Under the pieces are notes generated by a model. It was not told the origin of the DNA. It was given only the letters and a program-made list of their open reading frames with translations, and searched no databases. Made by a program: the position numbers and the translations under genes. From positions 4,524,501 through 4,588,500 of the forward strand of contig NZ_CP125377.1 of the NCBI RefSeq assembly GCF_034008315.1: a stretch of DNA of 64,000 nt. The letters run 5' to 3'. The stretch is from Pseudomonas sp. P8_241 (lineage in GTDB: Bacteria > Pseudomonadota > Gammaproteobacteria > Pseudomonadales > Pseudomonadaceae). Position 1 is the stretch's first letter. Every line of letters begins with the position of its first letter. Shown in pieces: positions 1 through 8,573 of the stretch.

Positions 1-267
1 CACGCCGGCGTTGTTGACCAGGATGTCGAGGCCGCCGAAGTGCTGCTCGGTCTGCCCCATCGCATCGGCTACGGAGGCGCTGTCACCGACGTTGCAGGAC
101 AGGGCCAGGACCTTGTCGCCCAAGTCTGCCAGGCTCTCGGCCAGTGCCGCCTGGTTGAGGTCGACAGCTACCACTTTGGCGCCTTCGGCGACAAAACCAC
201 GCACGATGGCCTGGCCCATGCCCTGTGCCGCACCGGTCACAAAGGCCACTTTGTTGAGTAACTTCAT
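1..267 (-). CDS. Short-chain dehydrogenase/reductase, partial (runs off the left edge)
   Basis: An ATG at 267 (complement) opens a frame of 89 codons that is still open at position 1, so only the N-terminal half is visible. It starts MKLLNKVAFV and shows the cofactor motif TGAAQGMG at residues 11-18, an acidic residue at the end of strand 2 (VAVDLN, suggesting NAD(H) preference) and the structural NNAGV at the window edge. These are classical SDR marks. GGAG lies about 8 nt before the ATG. It is divergent from the meta-cleavage hydrolase and has its own operator copy at 357-374. The substrate cannot be told from this fragment; a hydroxysteroid or hydroxyacyl-CoA is an inference from context. 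Confidence 0.85.
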   Translation of the reverse strand, partial: MKLLNKVAFVTGAAQGMGQAIVRGFVAEGAKVVAVDLNQAALAESLADLGDKVLALSCNVGDSASVADAMGQTEQHFGGLDILVNNAGV

Positions 268-356
268 AGCAATCTCCGAATGTGCAAATACGCTGCGCCC
301 CCTGCCCTTGCAGTGGCGCCGTCCCCTGCATGATTAGCGGCAGGCACCCGGGCACA

Positions 357-374
357 CATCGTCCGATGGGACTA
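357..374 (-). promoter_or_regulatory. Regulon motif copy 1, CATCGTCCGATGGGACTA
   Basis: Full match to CATCGTCCG-N4-GACTA, oriented towards the leftward SDR at 267. Reading leftward, a -10-like AATCAT starts 22 nt after the motif. Binding by the LuxR-type protein of this window is inferred. Confidence 0.7.
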
Positions 375-382
375 CCGCCGCG

Positions 383-400
383 TGGTCTGAACGGACGATG
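383..400 (+). promoter_or_regulatory. Regulon motif copy 2, TGGTCTGAACGGACGATG
   Basis: Reverse-oriented copy facing the rightward hydrolase gene. It is identical over all 18 bases to copy 9 (35176-35193). CAGCAT starts 21 nt downstream as a weak -10. With copy 1 it forms a pair serving divergent genes. Confidence 0.7.
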
Positions 401-526
401 TGAACACGCCGATCAAAGCCCAGCATTCGCAAGGCGCGCACCACGCCAGGCGCTGTGCTCCCCTTCAACCTGCTGCAGCGCCTGGCGCGGCTGCGCTTCA
501 TGAATCCGCCATCAATGGAGAACCCC

Positions 527-1360
527 ATGAACCAACCCGTAGATTTGCCCCTGCCCGTCGGCCATTACGCGAGCCTGCCAAACAGCCTGCGCCTGCACTA
601 TCTGGATGAGGGCGCCGGCCCCGTGGTGCTGTGGCTGCACGGCAGCGGGCCGGGCGCCAGTGGCTTCAGCAACTTCAAGGGCAACTATCCGCAAATGGTC
701 GCCGCGGGCTATCGCAACATCGTGCTCGACCTTCCGGGTTTCGGCCGCTCGGACAAACCCGAAGATGTGCAGTACAACCTGGATTTCTTCGTCGATTGCG
801 TGGCGGCGTTCCTCGAGGCCATCGGTGTGCAACGTTGCACGATCCTGGGGAACTCGCTGGGCGGCGCCATCGCCCTGGGGCTGGCCCTGCGCTTGCCACA
901 ATTGCCGCAGAGCCTGATCCTGCTGGCGCCGGGCGGTGTCGAGGAGCGGGAAACCTACTTCAAGATGGAAGGCATCGTGCGCATGGTCACCCTGTTCGCC
1001 GCGGGGCCTATCGGGATGGAGGAGATGCGCAGCATGATGAGCCTGCAGTTGTTCGATGCGTCGATCCTGCCGGAGAGCCTGCTGCAAGAGCGCGTGGCGG
1101 TGGCGGTCACCCAGCCGAAGAATCTGTTCAGCACGATGATGGTGCAGAACATGGAAGCACGTCTGGGTGAGATCCAGTGCCCGATCCTGGGTTTCTGGGG
1201 CAACAACGATCACTTCAACCCGATCAGCGGCGCCCAGCGCATCATCGACGGCGCGCCGAATGCCCGCTTCATCGTCCTCAACCGCTGCGGCCATTGGGTC
1301 CAGGTGGAACACCGCGAACTGTTCAACCGCAGCTGCATCGAGTTCCTTCAACACGGCTAA
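527..1360 (+). CDS. hsaD: Alpha/beta hydrolase of the meta-cleavage product hydrolase family (HsaD/TesD-like)
   Basis: Predicted to hydrolyse the C-C bond of the extradiol (meta) cleavage product of a catecholic ring, in the cytoplasm. The 277-residue length is normal for the family. Visible signatures are the oxyanion motif HGSGPG at 38-43, the nucleophile elbow GNSLGG with Ser110, Asp228 in GNNDHFNP, and His256 in CGHWVQVEH, the usual MCP-hydrolase triad. I chose ATG 527 over upstream starts because GGAG sits 6 nt before it and homologues start near here. A steroid 4,9-DSHA-type substrate is inferred from the HsaA-, HsaE-, HsaF-, HsaG- and FadD3-like genes nearby; BphD/MhpC-type substrates are the alternative. 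The partner dioxygenase is not in the window. Confidence 0.82.
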   Translation: MNQPVDLPLPVGHYASLPNSLRLHYLDEGAGPVVLWLHGSGPGASGFSNFKGNYPQMVAAGYRNIVLDLPGFGRSDKPEDVQYNLDFFVDCVAAFLEAIGVQRCTILGNSLGGAIALGLALRLPQLPQSLILLAPGGVEERETYFKMEGIVRMVTLFAAGPIGMEEMRSMMSLQLFDASILPESLLQERVAVAVTQPKNLFSTMMVQNMEARLGEIQCPILGFWGNNDHFNPISGAQRIIDGAPNARFIVLNRCGHWVQVEHRELFNRSCIEFLQHG

Positions 1361-1370
1361 CCGCAAATTG

Positions 1371-1466
1371 TAGGAGCGAGCATGCTCGCGAAGGATGTTA
1401 ACGAAAACGCGTGATGGCTGGATAAACGCGTTGCCCTTGAGTCCTTCGCGAGCAGGCTCGCTCCTG
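1371..1466. repeat. Paired REP palindrome between convergent genes
   Basis: Arms TAGGAGCGAGCATGCTCGCG (from 1371) and CGCGAGCAGGCTCGCTCCTG (to about 1466) form an imperfect inverted repeat with the CGAAGGA/TCCTTCG extension. This is the common Pseudomonas REP doublet. It lies between the ends of two convergent genes and may also limit read-through. Confidence 0.85.
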
Positions 1467-1481
1467 CAGGGGGATGTGGGG

Positions 1482-2714
1482 TTAGCGATCCGCCGCCTTC
1501 TGGCTGTTCAATACGGCATCACCCGGCTGGCCCAATACGCAGGAAGTGCCACCGGGGGTATACATCATCGCCACACAGCGGTTGCACGCGGTGCAGATCG
1601 AATCGCGACTGGCGCCGCTGGCGAGTTTGTCGACGTAGTCATTTTCAGCCAGCAACACCCGGCCCATGGCGACCAGGTCAAAGCCCTCGGCCATGATCTT
1701 TTCGATACTCGCCAGGCTCTTGGCGCCGCCCAGGTAAGCCAGCGGCATCTTTACCGCCGCCCGCACCTTGCGTGCATGCTCCAGCAGATACAGCTCACGG
1801 AACTCCACGGTCGGCTCTTTGCGGCGCTGGATAGCCATCGCCAGGGCGATGATCTTGTTCTTCTGCTGCACGCGGTTTTCCTTGGGGAAGGACGAGCCGA
1901 ACATGGTGGTGATCGATTCGGCGTTCATCCCGGCGCTGAGCACCAGCAGGTGCGCGCCCTCTTCTTCCAGCATGCGGGCGATCTGTGCGCCGTCTTCGGC
2001 GCTGTTACCGGCGCGCACGCCTTCGGTGATGCTGTATTTGCAGATCACGGCCATTTCCGTGCCGACCGCATCGAGCACCGCGCGCAGCACCCGGCGCGGA
2101 AAGCGCAGGCGGTTTTCCAGACTGCCGCCGTACTGGTCGCGGCGCTTGTTGTACATCGGCGAAATGAACTGGCTGAGCAAGTAGCCGTGGCCCATGTGGA
2201 TTTCCACGGCATCGAAACCTGCCTGGCGCGCCAGACGCGCGCCCTGGGCGAAGTCGCGCACCACTTGCTGCATGTCGGCTTCGTTCATCGCCTGCTTGAG
2301 GAACATGCCGCTCATCAAGCCGATCTTGTTGAAGCCGCCGCTGGCCGACAGCGGACGTTTGGTCGAACGCTCGCGGATAAAGGTAAAGCAACCACCGTGG
2401 GTGATCTGTGCGCTGGCCAGGCCACCGCACTGGTGCACGGCGTCGGTCAGCGCCTTGAAGTGCGGCACGCTGGACGGGGCGAGGATCAACTGATTGGGCA
2501 AGGTGCGTCCATCGCTGCTGACCGCGCAATAGGCCACGGTAGTCAGGGCAGTGCCGCCCGCGACCAGCGCCGAGTGCAGTTTGACCAGTTGCTTGGAAGG
2601 CACCCCCCCAGCACTCATGCCTTCGTTGGTGGCAGCCTTGATAAAGCGGTTTTTCAGGGTCAGCGGGCCGATCGCAATCGGGCTGAACGCTGACGGGGTC
2701 GGACGAGGATTCAT
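1482..2714 (-). CDS. NADH:flavin oxidoreductase of the 2,4-dienoyl-CoA reductase branch, lacking the C-terminal NAD(P) domain
   Basis: A 410-residue FMN TIM barrel. The active-site segment EIHMGHGYLLSQF (about 171-183) and RRDQYGGSLENR (about 191-202) match the dienoyl-CoA-reductase side of the Old Yellow Enzyme superfamily. A CX2CX2CX11C cluster near the C-terminus (CTACNRC then GGTSC) is the pattern that binds the [4Fe-4S] cluster in these enzymes. Full-length DCR enzymes have about 670 residues with a further FAD/NAD(P) domain; this protein stops right after the cluster. It probably reduces, or oxidises in reverse, an enone or dienoyl-CoA intermediate and would need an external electron partner. 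It follows the DUF1302 gene by 73 nt on the same strand. The exact substrate is unknown. Confidence 0.8.
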   Translation of the reverse strand: MNPRPTPSAFSPIAIGPLTLKNRFIKAATNEGMSAGGVPSKQLVKLHSALVAGGTALTTVAYCAVSSDGRTLPNQLILAPSSVPHFKALTDAVHQCGGLASAQITHGGCFTFIRERSTKRPLSASGGFNKIGLMSGMFLKQAMNEADMQQVVRDFAQGARLARQAGFDAVEIHMGHGYLLSQFISPMYNKRRDQYGGSLENRLRFPRRVLRAVLDAVGTEMAVICKYSITEGVRAGNSAEDGAQIARMLEEEGAHLLVLSAGMNAESITTMFGSSFPKENRVQQKNKIIALAMAIQRRKEPTVEFRELYLLEHARKVRAAVKMPLAYLGGAKSLASIEKIMAEGFDLVAMGRVLLAENDYVDKLASGASRDSICTACNRCVAMMYTPGGTSCVLGQPGDAVLNSQKAADR

Positions 2715-2787
2715 GACAGGCCTCTCTTTATTGTTATCAGGCTACAAATGAACGCTGCGTCGCCATGCCGCGACGCAGCAGGGATCA

Positions 2788-4434
2788 TCAGAAGGTGTAC
2801 TTGGCGTTGAGCGACAGGTAATCGCGGTCGGCCAGCAAGCGGCCCTGGGCGACGTCCGGCGAACTCAGGTAGGCGATATAGGTCATGCCGACCTGGAAGT
2901 TGCCCAGGTACTTGAAGTCGCCGCCCACGGTCAGGCGCTTCTCGTCACGGCCCAGGCCCTGATAGGCGCTGCCGTCGACGTTCTGCGTCCACACCACTTT
3001 GGTGCTCAGGTCCAGGCCGTTGGCGATGGACGGGTAATCCATGTAGACGCCGACGCCGAGCAGGCTTGAGCCACGGGTCTGGGTCTTCGACTCGAACGTG
3101 TCGAACGTGCCGTCCACGCCAGCGCCACCGCCGGTGATCGTCAGGCTGTCGACGCCGTCGATGTGTTGATGCACCACTTCGCCCATGAAGGTGGTCTGCT
3201 GGGCGAGGAAGCTCGGGCCGAGGATGTAGGAGGCATTGAGGTTGCCTTGCCAGATTTGCCCGGTGGTCGGTGCGCCATTGTTCAGATACACCGAGGCGCC
3301 ATCGCGGTAGCTCAGGTCACCGGCATACTGCACCGAGTCACCGACCTTGGAGCTGAAGCTGACCCCGGTGAGTTTCACGTCTTCGAAGTAGCCCAGGCGA
3401 TAGGATGGCGCGGTTCCATCATGGCCAATGCCCTTGAGCGACGAGTACTGGGTGGTGCCGGTGAAGTCGAAAAACAACGAGCCGACGCGCTCGTTATAAC
3501 GGTAATGGAACAGCCCGACCTCGGTGTTCTCGGTGATCCGGTAGCGCACGCCCAGGCCCCATTGGCCGCTGTCGCTGGCGTCTTTTTCACCGGCATAACC
3601 GACCGCCAGGCCGTTGGGCAGACGGTCGATCTGGCCGGCGCCCAGACGAAAGAACTCGGCACCGGGGCCAAAGGTATCGCTGCCGAAATAATCGCCCACC
3701 GGGTTGAGCTGGGTTTTTTCCCACTCGTATTGGTAGTAGCCCACCAACGCCAGGTCTTCATTGAGCGACCACGATCCGGACACCTGGCCCACCGGCAGGT
3801 ACGAGTCCTTGGCCTCGGTACCCGGCACATTGAACTTGGTGGCATCCACCGGCGCCTGGCCCTGGCTGATGTTGGCCCAGAACAGGCTTTCGCCCCAGGC
3901 CACCAGATGTCGTCCGGCCTTGAGCGACAGGTATTGGGTTTCGCCCAGTTCGAAGTTGCCATACACATACGCATCGAGCAGCCGCGCCGCGCTGCCGCTG
4001 AGGCGCCGGGTCTCGTCGCTGAAACCGTCGTTGTGCCCGGTCTTGTTCACCGTCTGCGGCGAGTCGTTGGCGTTTTTCTGGTTGTAGACATCGTCATAGA
4101 ACTGACTGCCGCGCAGCACCGCACCGAGGTTGTCGTGCTTGAGCTGCAACTCGCCGAACAGGCTCAGACGATTGTTGATCAACGAGCCGCGCTTGAAGTT
4201 GCGCGTGCCATCGTCATTGTTCGGATCGTCGAGATACTGATTGGCCTGTTTGGCGGTGCGCATGGATGCGGTGTAGTTGACCGTCAGCGACGAATCCAGG
4301 GTGGTGTCTTCCCCCAGTTCGATGGTCGGCGCAGCGCTGGCTGCAGCACTGACGAAGGTGATGGCCGTTGCCAACAGACAGCGCCCATCGATCAGGCTTC
4401 CCGGACGCCGTGCAACTCTGATTCGGGTAAACAT
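2788..4434 (-). CDS. DUF1302 family outer-membrane protein (porin-like), copy 1
   Basis: 548 residues. The N-terminus carries a signal peptide (hydrophobic LLATAITFVSAAASA, cleavage probably ASA|AP). The rest is rich in alternating beta-strand-like segments and ends in YTF, the C-terminal aromatic residue typical of outer-membrane barrels. DUF1302 proteins recur with DUF1329, RND and YCF48-like genes in proteobacterial clusters for hydrophobic substrates and are thought to take part in their uptake. All four kinds are present in this window. A half-match regulon motif lies 65 nt upstream of the start. The paralogue at 29251-30918 is clearly related but divergent. Confidence 0.85.
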   Translation of the reverse strand: MFTRIRVARRPGSLIDGRCLLATAITFVSAAASAAPTIELGEDTTLDSSLTVNYTASMRTAKQANQYLDDPNNDDGTRNFKRGSLINNRLSLFGELQLKHDNLGAVLRGSQFYDDVYNQKNANDSPQTVNKTGHNDGFSDETRRLSGSAARLLDAYVYGNFELGETQYLSLKAGRHLVAWGESLFWANISQGQAPVDATKFNVPGTEAKDSYLPVGQVSGSWSLNEDLALVGYYQYEWEKTQLNPVGDYFGSDTFGPGAEFFRLGAGQIDRLPNGLAVGYAGEKDASDSGQWGLGVRYRITENTEVGLFHYRYNERVGSLFFDFTGTTQYSSLKGIGHDGTAPSYRLGYFEDVKLTGVSFSSKVGDSVQYAGDLSYRDGASVYLNNGAPTTGQIWQGNLNASYILGPSFLAQQTTFMGEVVHQHIDGVDSLTITGGGAGVDGTFDTFESKTQTRGSSLLGVGVYMDYPSIANGLDLSTKVVWTQNVDGSAYQGLGRDEKRLTVGGDFKYLGNFQVGMTYIAYLSSPDVAQGRLLADRDYLSLNAKYTF

Positions 4435-4498
4435 GCTCCTCTCCTTTTTGTTGTTTTTGCTTGTGCCGCCACAGCATGAAAAAAACCGCTGTGGCGCA

Positions 4499-4516
4499 CA
4501 TCGTCCGTTTGGTGAG
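4499..4516 (-). promoter_or_regulatory. Regulon motif copy 3 (half-site only), CATCGTCCGTTTGGTGAG
   Basis: The first nine bases match the consensus exactly, but the distal GACTA half is absent. It points leftward to the DUF1302 gene at 4434, with CATGCT starting 21 nt downstream. This is the weakest of the 12 copies. Confidence 0.5.
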
Positions 4517-4527
4517 ACGAGCGCTGC

Positions 4528-6144
4528 TCATGCCTGAGGGTTGTCAGCCACCATCGCGCGCAGTTCGTTTTTTGCCACCTTGCTCGACGGGTTGAGCGGC
4601 AACGCACTGAAAAAACGCACCTGACGCGGCACCTTGTAGTTGGCCATCTGTTCGCGGCTCCAGGCGATCAGTTGCACCTCGTCCAGCGCTCTGCCTTCAC
4701 GCAACACCACGCAGGCGCAGCCGACTTCGCCCATGCGTTCATCGGCGATACCAATCACCGCCACCTGGGCAATCGCCGGATGCCGGATCAGTGCCGCTTC
4801 GATTTCCGCCGGGTAACAGTTGAAACCGCCGACGATGAACATGTCCTTCAGGCGGTCGGTAATGATCAGGTTGCCCGCCTCGTCCAGCCGCCCGACATCG
4901 CCGGTGTGCAGCCAGCCTTCGACGTCGATGGCTTCGCGGGTCGCTTCGGGGTTCTGGAAATAGCCCTGCATGATGTGAAAACCGCGCAGGCAGATCTCGC
5001 CGGTATGCCCGGCGCCCAGTGCCTGGTTCTGCGGATCGCGAATGCTCACTTCGGTACCGGCAATCGGGCGTCCGCTGGTGCCGGCGATCACCTGTGCCGA
5101 GTCCTGCGGATCGCAGATCGTCGCCAGTCCGCCGCACTCGGTCAGGCCGTAGGCAGTGGTGACCACGGCAAATCCCAACTCGTTGCGCATGCGCTCGATC
5201 AGGCTCGGCGGAATGCTCGCCGAACCGGTAACGGCGATGCGCAGGCTCGACAGGTCGGTCTGCTTGAGCAGCGGATGGGCCAGCAGCGAGAGGTACAGGG
5301 TCGGCGCACCGGGTAGAACGCTGATGCGCTCGCGGGCGATGCGCTGGAACACCTGTTCGGCGTCGAACGCCGCATGGGGCAGGATGGTCGCCCCGGCGAT
5401 CAGGCAGGTCAGCCAGCCGGCCTTGTAGCCGAAGGCATGAAAGAACGGGTTGACGATCAGGTAACGGTCTCCCGGCACCAGGCCGATGACCTTGACGTAT
5501 TCGGTGAAGGCCCGCAGGTTCTGGCCATGGCCGCTCATCACGCCCTTGGGTTTGCCGGTGGTGCCGGAGGTGAACAGCAGGTCGCACATGGCCTCGGGGC
5601 GCACTGCCAATGCACGGTGTCTGGCGCTGTCGGCATCGATGGTCGCCGCGCCGCGCAGGAATTGCGCAAGGCTCAGGTCAGAAGACAGCCCAGGCGTGTC
5701 GCCATCGATGATCACCAGGTGTTCGAGGTTCGATGGCCGATGGGGCGCAAGCAAGGCCGGGTAGTCAACATCGAGAAATCGCTGCTGGACAAACAACACC
5801 CGACAACCGCTGCGTTCCAGCACATCGGCGGCTTCAAGCCCCTTCATGCGCGTATTGATCGGCACCAGCACCGCACCGGCGCACTGAGTGCCCAGCGCCG
5901 CGAGGATCCAGTCGGCACCGTTCGGTGCCCAGATCCCGATCCGGTCACCGGCCTGGATTCCCAAAGCCATCAAGCCCCGGGCAAACCCCATGACCCGTTC
6001 GGGCAACTGCGCGTAGTCGATGCATTCGCCGTTGTCCTCGATGGCCGTGCGCCCGGCAAAACGTTCGGCACTGCTGAAGACCAACTGGGCCAGGGTGGCG
6101 GGGACAGCGCTCAGGGGCGCGGCAAGATTCAGGCTCTGATTCAT
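4528..6144 (-). CDS. fadD3: Acyl-CoA synthetase, FadD3-like (HIP-CoA ligase candidate)
   Basis: A 538-residue AMP-forming ligase. It has the P-loop LLFTSGTTGKPKG, the adenine motif TAYGLTECGG, and the hinge and C-terminal block LHTGDVGRLDEAG ... DRLKDMFIVGGFN. The stretches NPFFHAFGYKAG and LPGAPTLYLSLLAHP closely resemble actinobacterial FadD3, which attaches CoA to the C/D-ring propanoate (HIP) left after steroid A/B-ring removal. The StdA3-type enzyme described in bile-acid-degrading P. putida would be the closest functional parallel, as I recall. The start at 6144 lies 16 nt after the reductase stop and no strong Shine-Dalgarno is visible, so it is probably translated with that gene. An upstream extension of the frame to 6411 overlaps the reductase and was not used. 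Confidence 0.78.
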   Translation of the reverse strand: MNQSLNLAAPLSAVPATLAQLVFSSAERFAGRTAIEDNGECIDYAQLPERVMGFARGLMALGIQAGDRIGIWAPNGADWILAALGTQCAGAVLVPINTRMKGLEAADVLERSGCRVLFVQQRFLDVDYPALLAPHRPSNLEHLVIIDGDTPGLSSDLSLAQFLRGAATIDADSARHRALAVRPEAMCDLLFTSGTTGKPKGVMSGHGQNLRAFTEYVKVIGLVPGDRYLIVNPFFHAFGYKAGWLTCLIAGATILPHAAFDAEQVFQRIARERISVLPGAPTLYLSLLAHPLLKQTDLSSLRIAVTGSASIPPSLIERMRNELGFAVVTTAYGLTECGGLATICDPQDSAQVIAGTSGRPIAGTEVSIRDPQNQALGAGHTGEICLRGFHIMQGYFQNPEATREAIDVEGWLHTGDVGRLDEAGNLIITDRLKDMFIVGGFNCYPAEIEAALIRHPAIAQVAVIGIADERMGEVGCACVVLREGRALDEVQLIAWSREQMANYKVPRQVRFFSALPLNPSSKVAKNELRAMVADNPQA

Positions 6145-6160
6145 CGTGGGCTCGGGCTCA

Positions 6161-7183
6161 TTATTCGGGAAAGCGGATGCGCAGTTGCGCGCTGGTCGGC
6201 ACCGCCTGACAGGCGAGAATCCAGCCTTCGGCCAGTTCGCCGGCATCCAGTGCATCGTTGTGCAACAGTTCAACGTCGCCGCTTTCCAGGGTGCACATGC
6301 ACGAGGCGCAGCCGCCGACACGACAGGCGCTGGGCGGGTTGAGGCCGGCACGCTCCATGGCGGCCAGTACGGTCTCGCCGCTGTCGCAGGACAATTGAAA
6401 GTCTTCGCCATCCAGACGCACTGCCAACTGCGCGGCCACTGCTGCTTCGCTGCTGGTCACCAACGGCTGTTCGCCTTCGCCGGGCAGGGAGACGAAACGC
6501 TCGACATGCACGCGACGATCCGGCATGCCCAGGCTCTTGAGCGCGCTGACGCTCGCGTCCATGAACGGGCCCGGACCACAAATGAATGCCTGGGCATCGA
6601 TGAACGGCCGTGCCAGCTCGGCCAGTTGTCCGACGCCTGGAATGCCCTGCACCGAATCCAGCCAATGGACGATTTGCAGGCGTTGCGGATGCGCACTGGC
6701 CAAGGCCTTGAGTTCATCCTTGAAAATCACCGACTGCTCATCGCGGTTGGCGTAGATCAGCAGGACCCGACCCGTGCCCGCGAGCAATGCCGAACGCAGG
6801 ATCGACAGCACCGGCGTCACGCCACTGCCGCCGCCGAACAGCAGCAGGTCGCCGTCGAGGCTGCGTGGCACGAACACCCCGGCCGGCGGCAGCACCTCCA
6901 GGGTCTGGCCGGCCTGCAACTCGCCGCACAGCCAGTTCGAGGCGCGCCCCTCGTGCACGCGCTTGACCGTGACCCGCAATGGTTCATCCAGCAACGGCGT
7001 GCTGGACAACGAATAACAACGGGGCAGCCAGCCGTCCTCGAAAGGTACGCGCAAGGTCAGGAACTGACCGGGTTGATAGCGGAAACGTTCGCCCAGATGC
7101 TCCGGCACGTCGAACACGAGGGAGCGCGCATCGGCGGTTTCCTCGATCACTCGCGCCACGCGCAGGGCCAGATAATTGCTCAT
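6161..7183 (-). CDS. Ferredoxin:NAD(P)H reductase with C-terminal [2Fe-2S] domain (KshB/PaaE-like)
   Basis: A 340-residue electron-transfer protein. The FAD-binding RCYSLSS is at 55-61, the nicotinamide site GGGSGVTP at 117-124, ICGPGPFM at about 201-208, and a plant-type ferredoxin domain has ligands Cys287, Cys292, Cys295 and Cys325. The domain order FAD, NAD, then 2Fe-2S at the C-terminus is that of KshB, PaaE and Hmp-type reductases. In steroid degraders KshB feeds the Rieske 9alpha-hydroxylase KshA. No Rieske oxygenase is in the window, so the partner is either outside it or is the HsaA-like monooxygenase just upstream, although HsaA normally uses a small flavin reductase. It sits between the hsaA-like and fadD3-like genes in one apparent operon. 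Confidence 0.8.
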   Translation of the reverse strand: MSNYLALRVARVIEETADARSLVFDVPEHLGERFRYQPGQFLTLRVPFEDGWLPRCYSLSSTPLLDEPLRVTVKRVHEGRASNWLCGELQAGQTLEVLPPAGVFVPRSLDGDLLLFGGGSGVTPVLSILRSALLAGTGRVLLIYANRDEQSVIFKDELKALASAHPQRLQIVHWLDSVQGIPGVGQLAELARPFIDAQAFICGPGPFMDASVSALKSLGMPDRRVHVERFVSLPGEGEQPLVTSSEAAVAAQLAVRLDGEDFQLSCDSGETVLAAMERAGLNPPSACRVGGCASCMCTLESGDVELLHNDALDAGELAEGWILACQAVPTSAQLRIRFPE

Positions 7184-7262
7184 AGGTCAGGTACTCATGA
7201 CCACCTGCCCGTGCGTCACGGACAGGTGTAAACCCAGGGGTCTTGAAACAGGTGCCACGGCC

Positions 7263-8453
7263 TCAGACGTACGGGTCCGGGTTGGGCAGGCCGAGCATCA
7301 CCGCGCCGTAGCTGCGGCCGTAGGCCATGTAGTTGTTGGCGATGTGTCCGCGTGCCTGGTGCAAGTCGCGGAACAGCCGCGCCACCGGATTGGTGTTGTA
7401 CAAGCCGGAAGCGGCCATGCTGCGCAGCAGGTCATTGGCCCGTTCGGCGCAGATATTGGTCACATAGGCCGACTGGTAGCGATACAGCAGACGGGTCTCG
7501 GTGTCCGGGTATTCGCCGGCACGGGCCAGGCTCATCAGGTGCTCGTAGTTGCGCTCCAGAACCAGGCGCAGGCTGTCGACGGTGACCATCGCTTCGGCGA
7601 TCGCGGTTTGCGCCACCGGATCCTCAGCGGTACGGGCGCCGTGCTTGCCGATGTGTTTGGCGGCGTTGTCGCAAAATTCGTTGATCGCACCCTGCAGGGC
7701 GCCGATGGCCGAGGTCGAGACAGCGCGGGAGAACACTTGAGCGAAGGGGATCGCGTAGATCGGGTTGGTGTTGACCAGACGCCCCGGCGTCGCTTCGAGG
7801 GTCCAGTTATTGGTGCGCTGCACGCGGTGGGCGGGGACGAATACATCCTCGACCACGATGTCGTGACTGCCAGTGCCGCGCAGCCCCATCACGTCCCAGT
7901 TGCGTTCGATCTGATAGTCGCTGCGCGGCAGCAGGAAGGTGCCGTGCTCGGCGGCGTGTTCGCCATCGGCTGGCAGGATGCCGCCCAGGAACACCCACTG
8001 GCAGTGCTCGCTGCCGCTGGAAAAACCCCAGCGTCCGCTGATGCGATAGCCACCTTCGACCACCGTGACTTTGGCGGCCGGCATATAGGTCGAGCAGATC
8101 AGTGCGTCATGATCTTCGGCCCAGACTTCGCGCTGCGCTTCGATCGGGTAGCGCGCCAGTTGCCAGGGGTGAACTCCCATCACGCCGTAGATCCAGGCCG
8201 TGGACATGCAACCCTCGGCGAGGATGGTCTGGATTTCGAAGAAGGTCCGCGGGTCGACTTCGTAGCCACCGAAAGCCCGAGGCTGCAGGGCCCGCAGCAA
8301 GCCGGCGGACTGCAATTCGATGACGCTCTCCACCGGCACTTTCAAGTCCTTGTCGGCCTGCGCCGTGCGCGCCTTGAGTGCCGGCACCAGGCTGCGTGCA
8401 CGTTCAAGCAGATCACGTTCTTCCTGGGTCTTTTCTCGCATGCTGTGCATCAC
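7263..8453 (-). CDS. hsaA: Flavin-dependent monooxygenase oxygenase subunit, HsaA/TesA2-like (acyl-CoA dehydrogenase fold)
   Basis: 396 residues with an acyl-CoA dehydrogenase-like fold but with the marks of group D flavin monooxygenases: STAWIYGVMGVHPWQLA, GRWGFSSGSEHCQWVFLGG, and WDVMGLRGTGSHDIVVEDVFVP in the centre. In steroid catabolism this protein hydroxylates the phenolic A-ring of the 9,10-seco intermediate to a catechol, using reduced flavin. The first codon may be GTG 8453 or ATG 8450; GGGAG lies 6 and 9 nt upstream respectively. It heads a leftward group with the reductase and CoA ligase, driven from the operator at 8524. The small reductase subunit (HsaB) is not adjacent. A p-hydroxyphenylacetate hydroxylase C2-type function is the main alternative. 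Confidence 0.8.
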   Translation of the reverse strand: MMHSMREKTQEERDLLERARSLVPALKARTAQADKDLKVPVESVIELQSAGLLRALQPRAFGGYEVDPRTFFEIQTILAEGCMSTAWIYGVMGVHPWQLARYPIEAQREVWAEDHDALICSTYMPAAKVTVVEGGYRISGRWGFSSGSEHCQWVFLGGILPADGEHAAEHGTFLLPRSDYQIERNWDVMGLRGTGSHDIVVEDVFVPAHRVQRTNNWTLEATPGRLVNTNPIYAIPFAQVFSRAVSTSAIGALQGAINEFCDNAAKHIGKHGARTAEDPVAQTAIAEAMVTVDSLRLVLERNYEHLMSLARAGEYPDTETRLLYRYQSAYVTNICAERANDLLRSMAASGLYNTNPVARLFRDLHQARGHIANNYMAYGRSYGAVMLGLPNPDPYV

Positions 8454-8523
8454 TCAATTCTCCCGATCTCACTGCGCCACTGCGCGAGTCGAGACAGATC
8501 ATCGGATCGAGCGAACAATCATT

Positions 8524-8541
8524 CATCGTCAAAGCGGACTA
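8524..8541 (-). promoter_or_regulatory. Regulon motif copy 4, CATCGTCAAAGCGGACTA
   Basis: Matches the consensus except CG to AA at positions 8-9; the dyad GTC-N6-GAC is intact. It points to the hsaA-like gene, with GATGAT (4 of 6 to TATAAT) starting 21 nt downstream. Confidence 0.68.
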
Positions 8542-8573
8542 GGGGGGGATGGGTCTCCCAGGATTCGCACTGT

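Noticed and set aside
3163..4479. A 438-codon plus-strand open frame, and a similar one at 29632-30936
   Set aside because: Both are antisense to the two DUF1302 genes and arise from the same codon bias; no motif and no Shine-Dalgarno.
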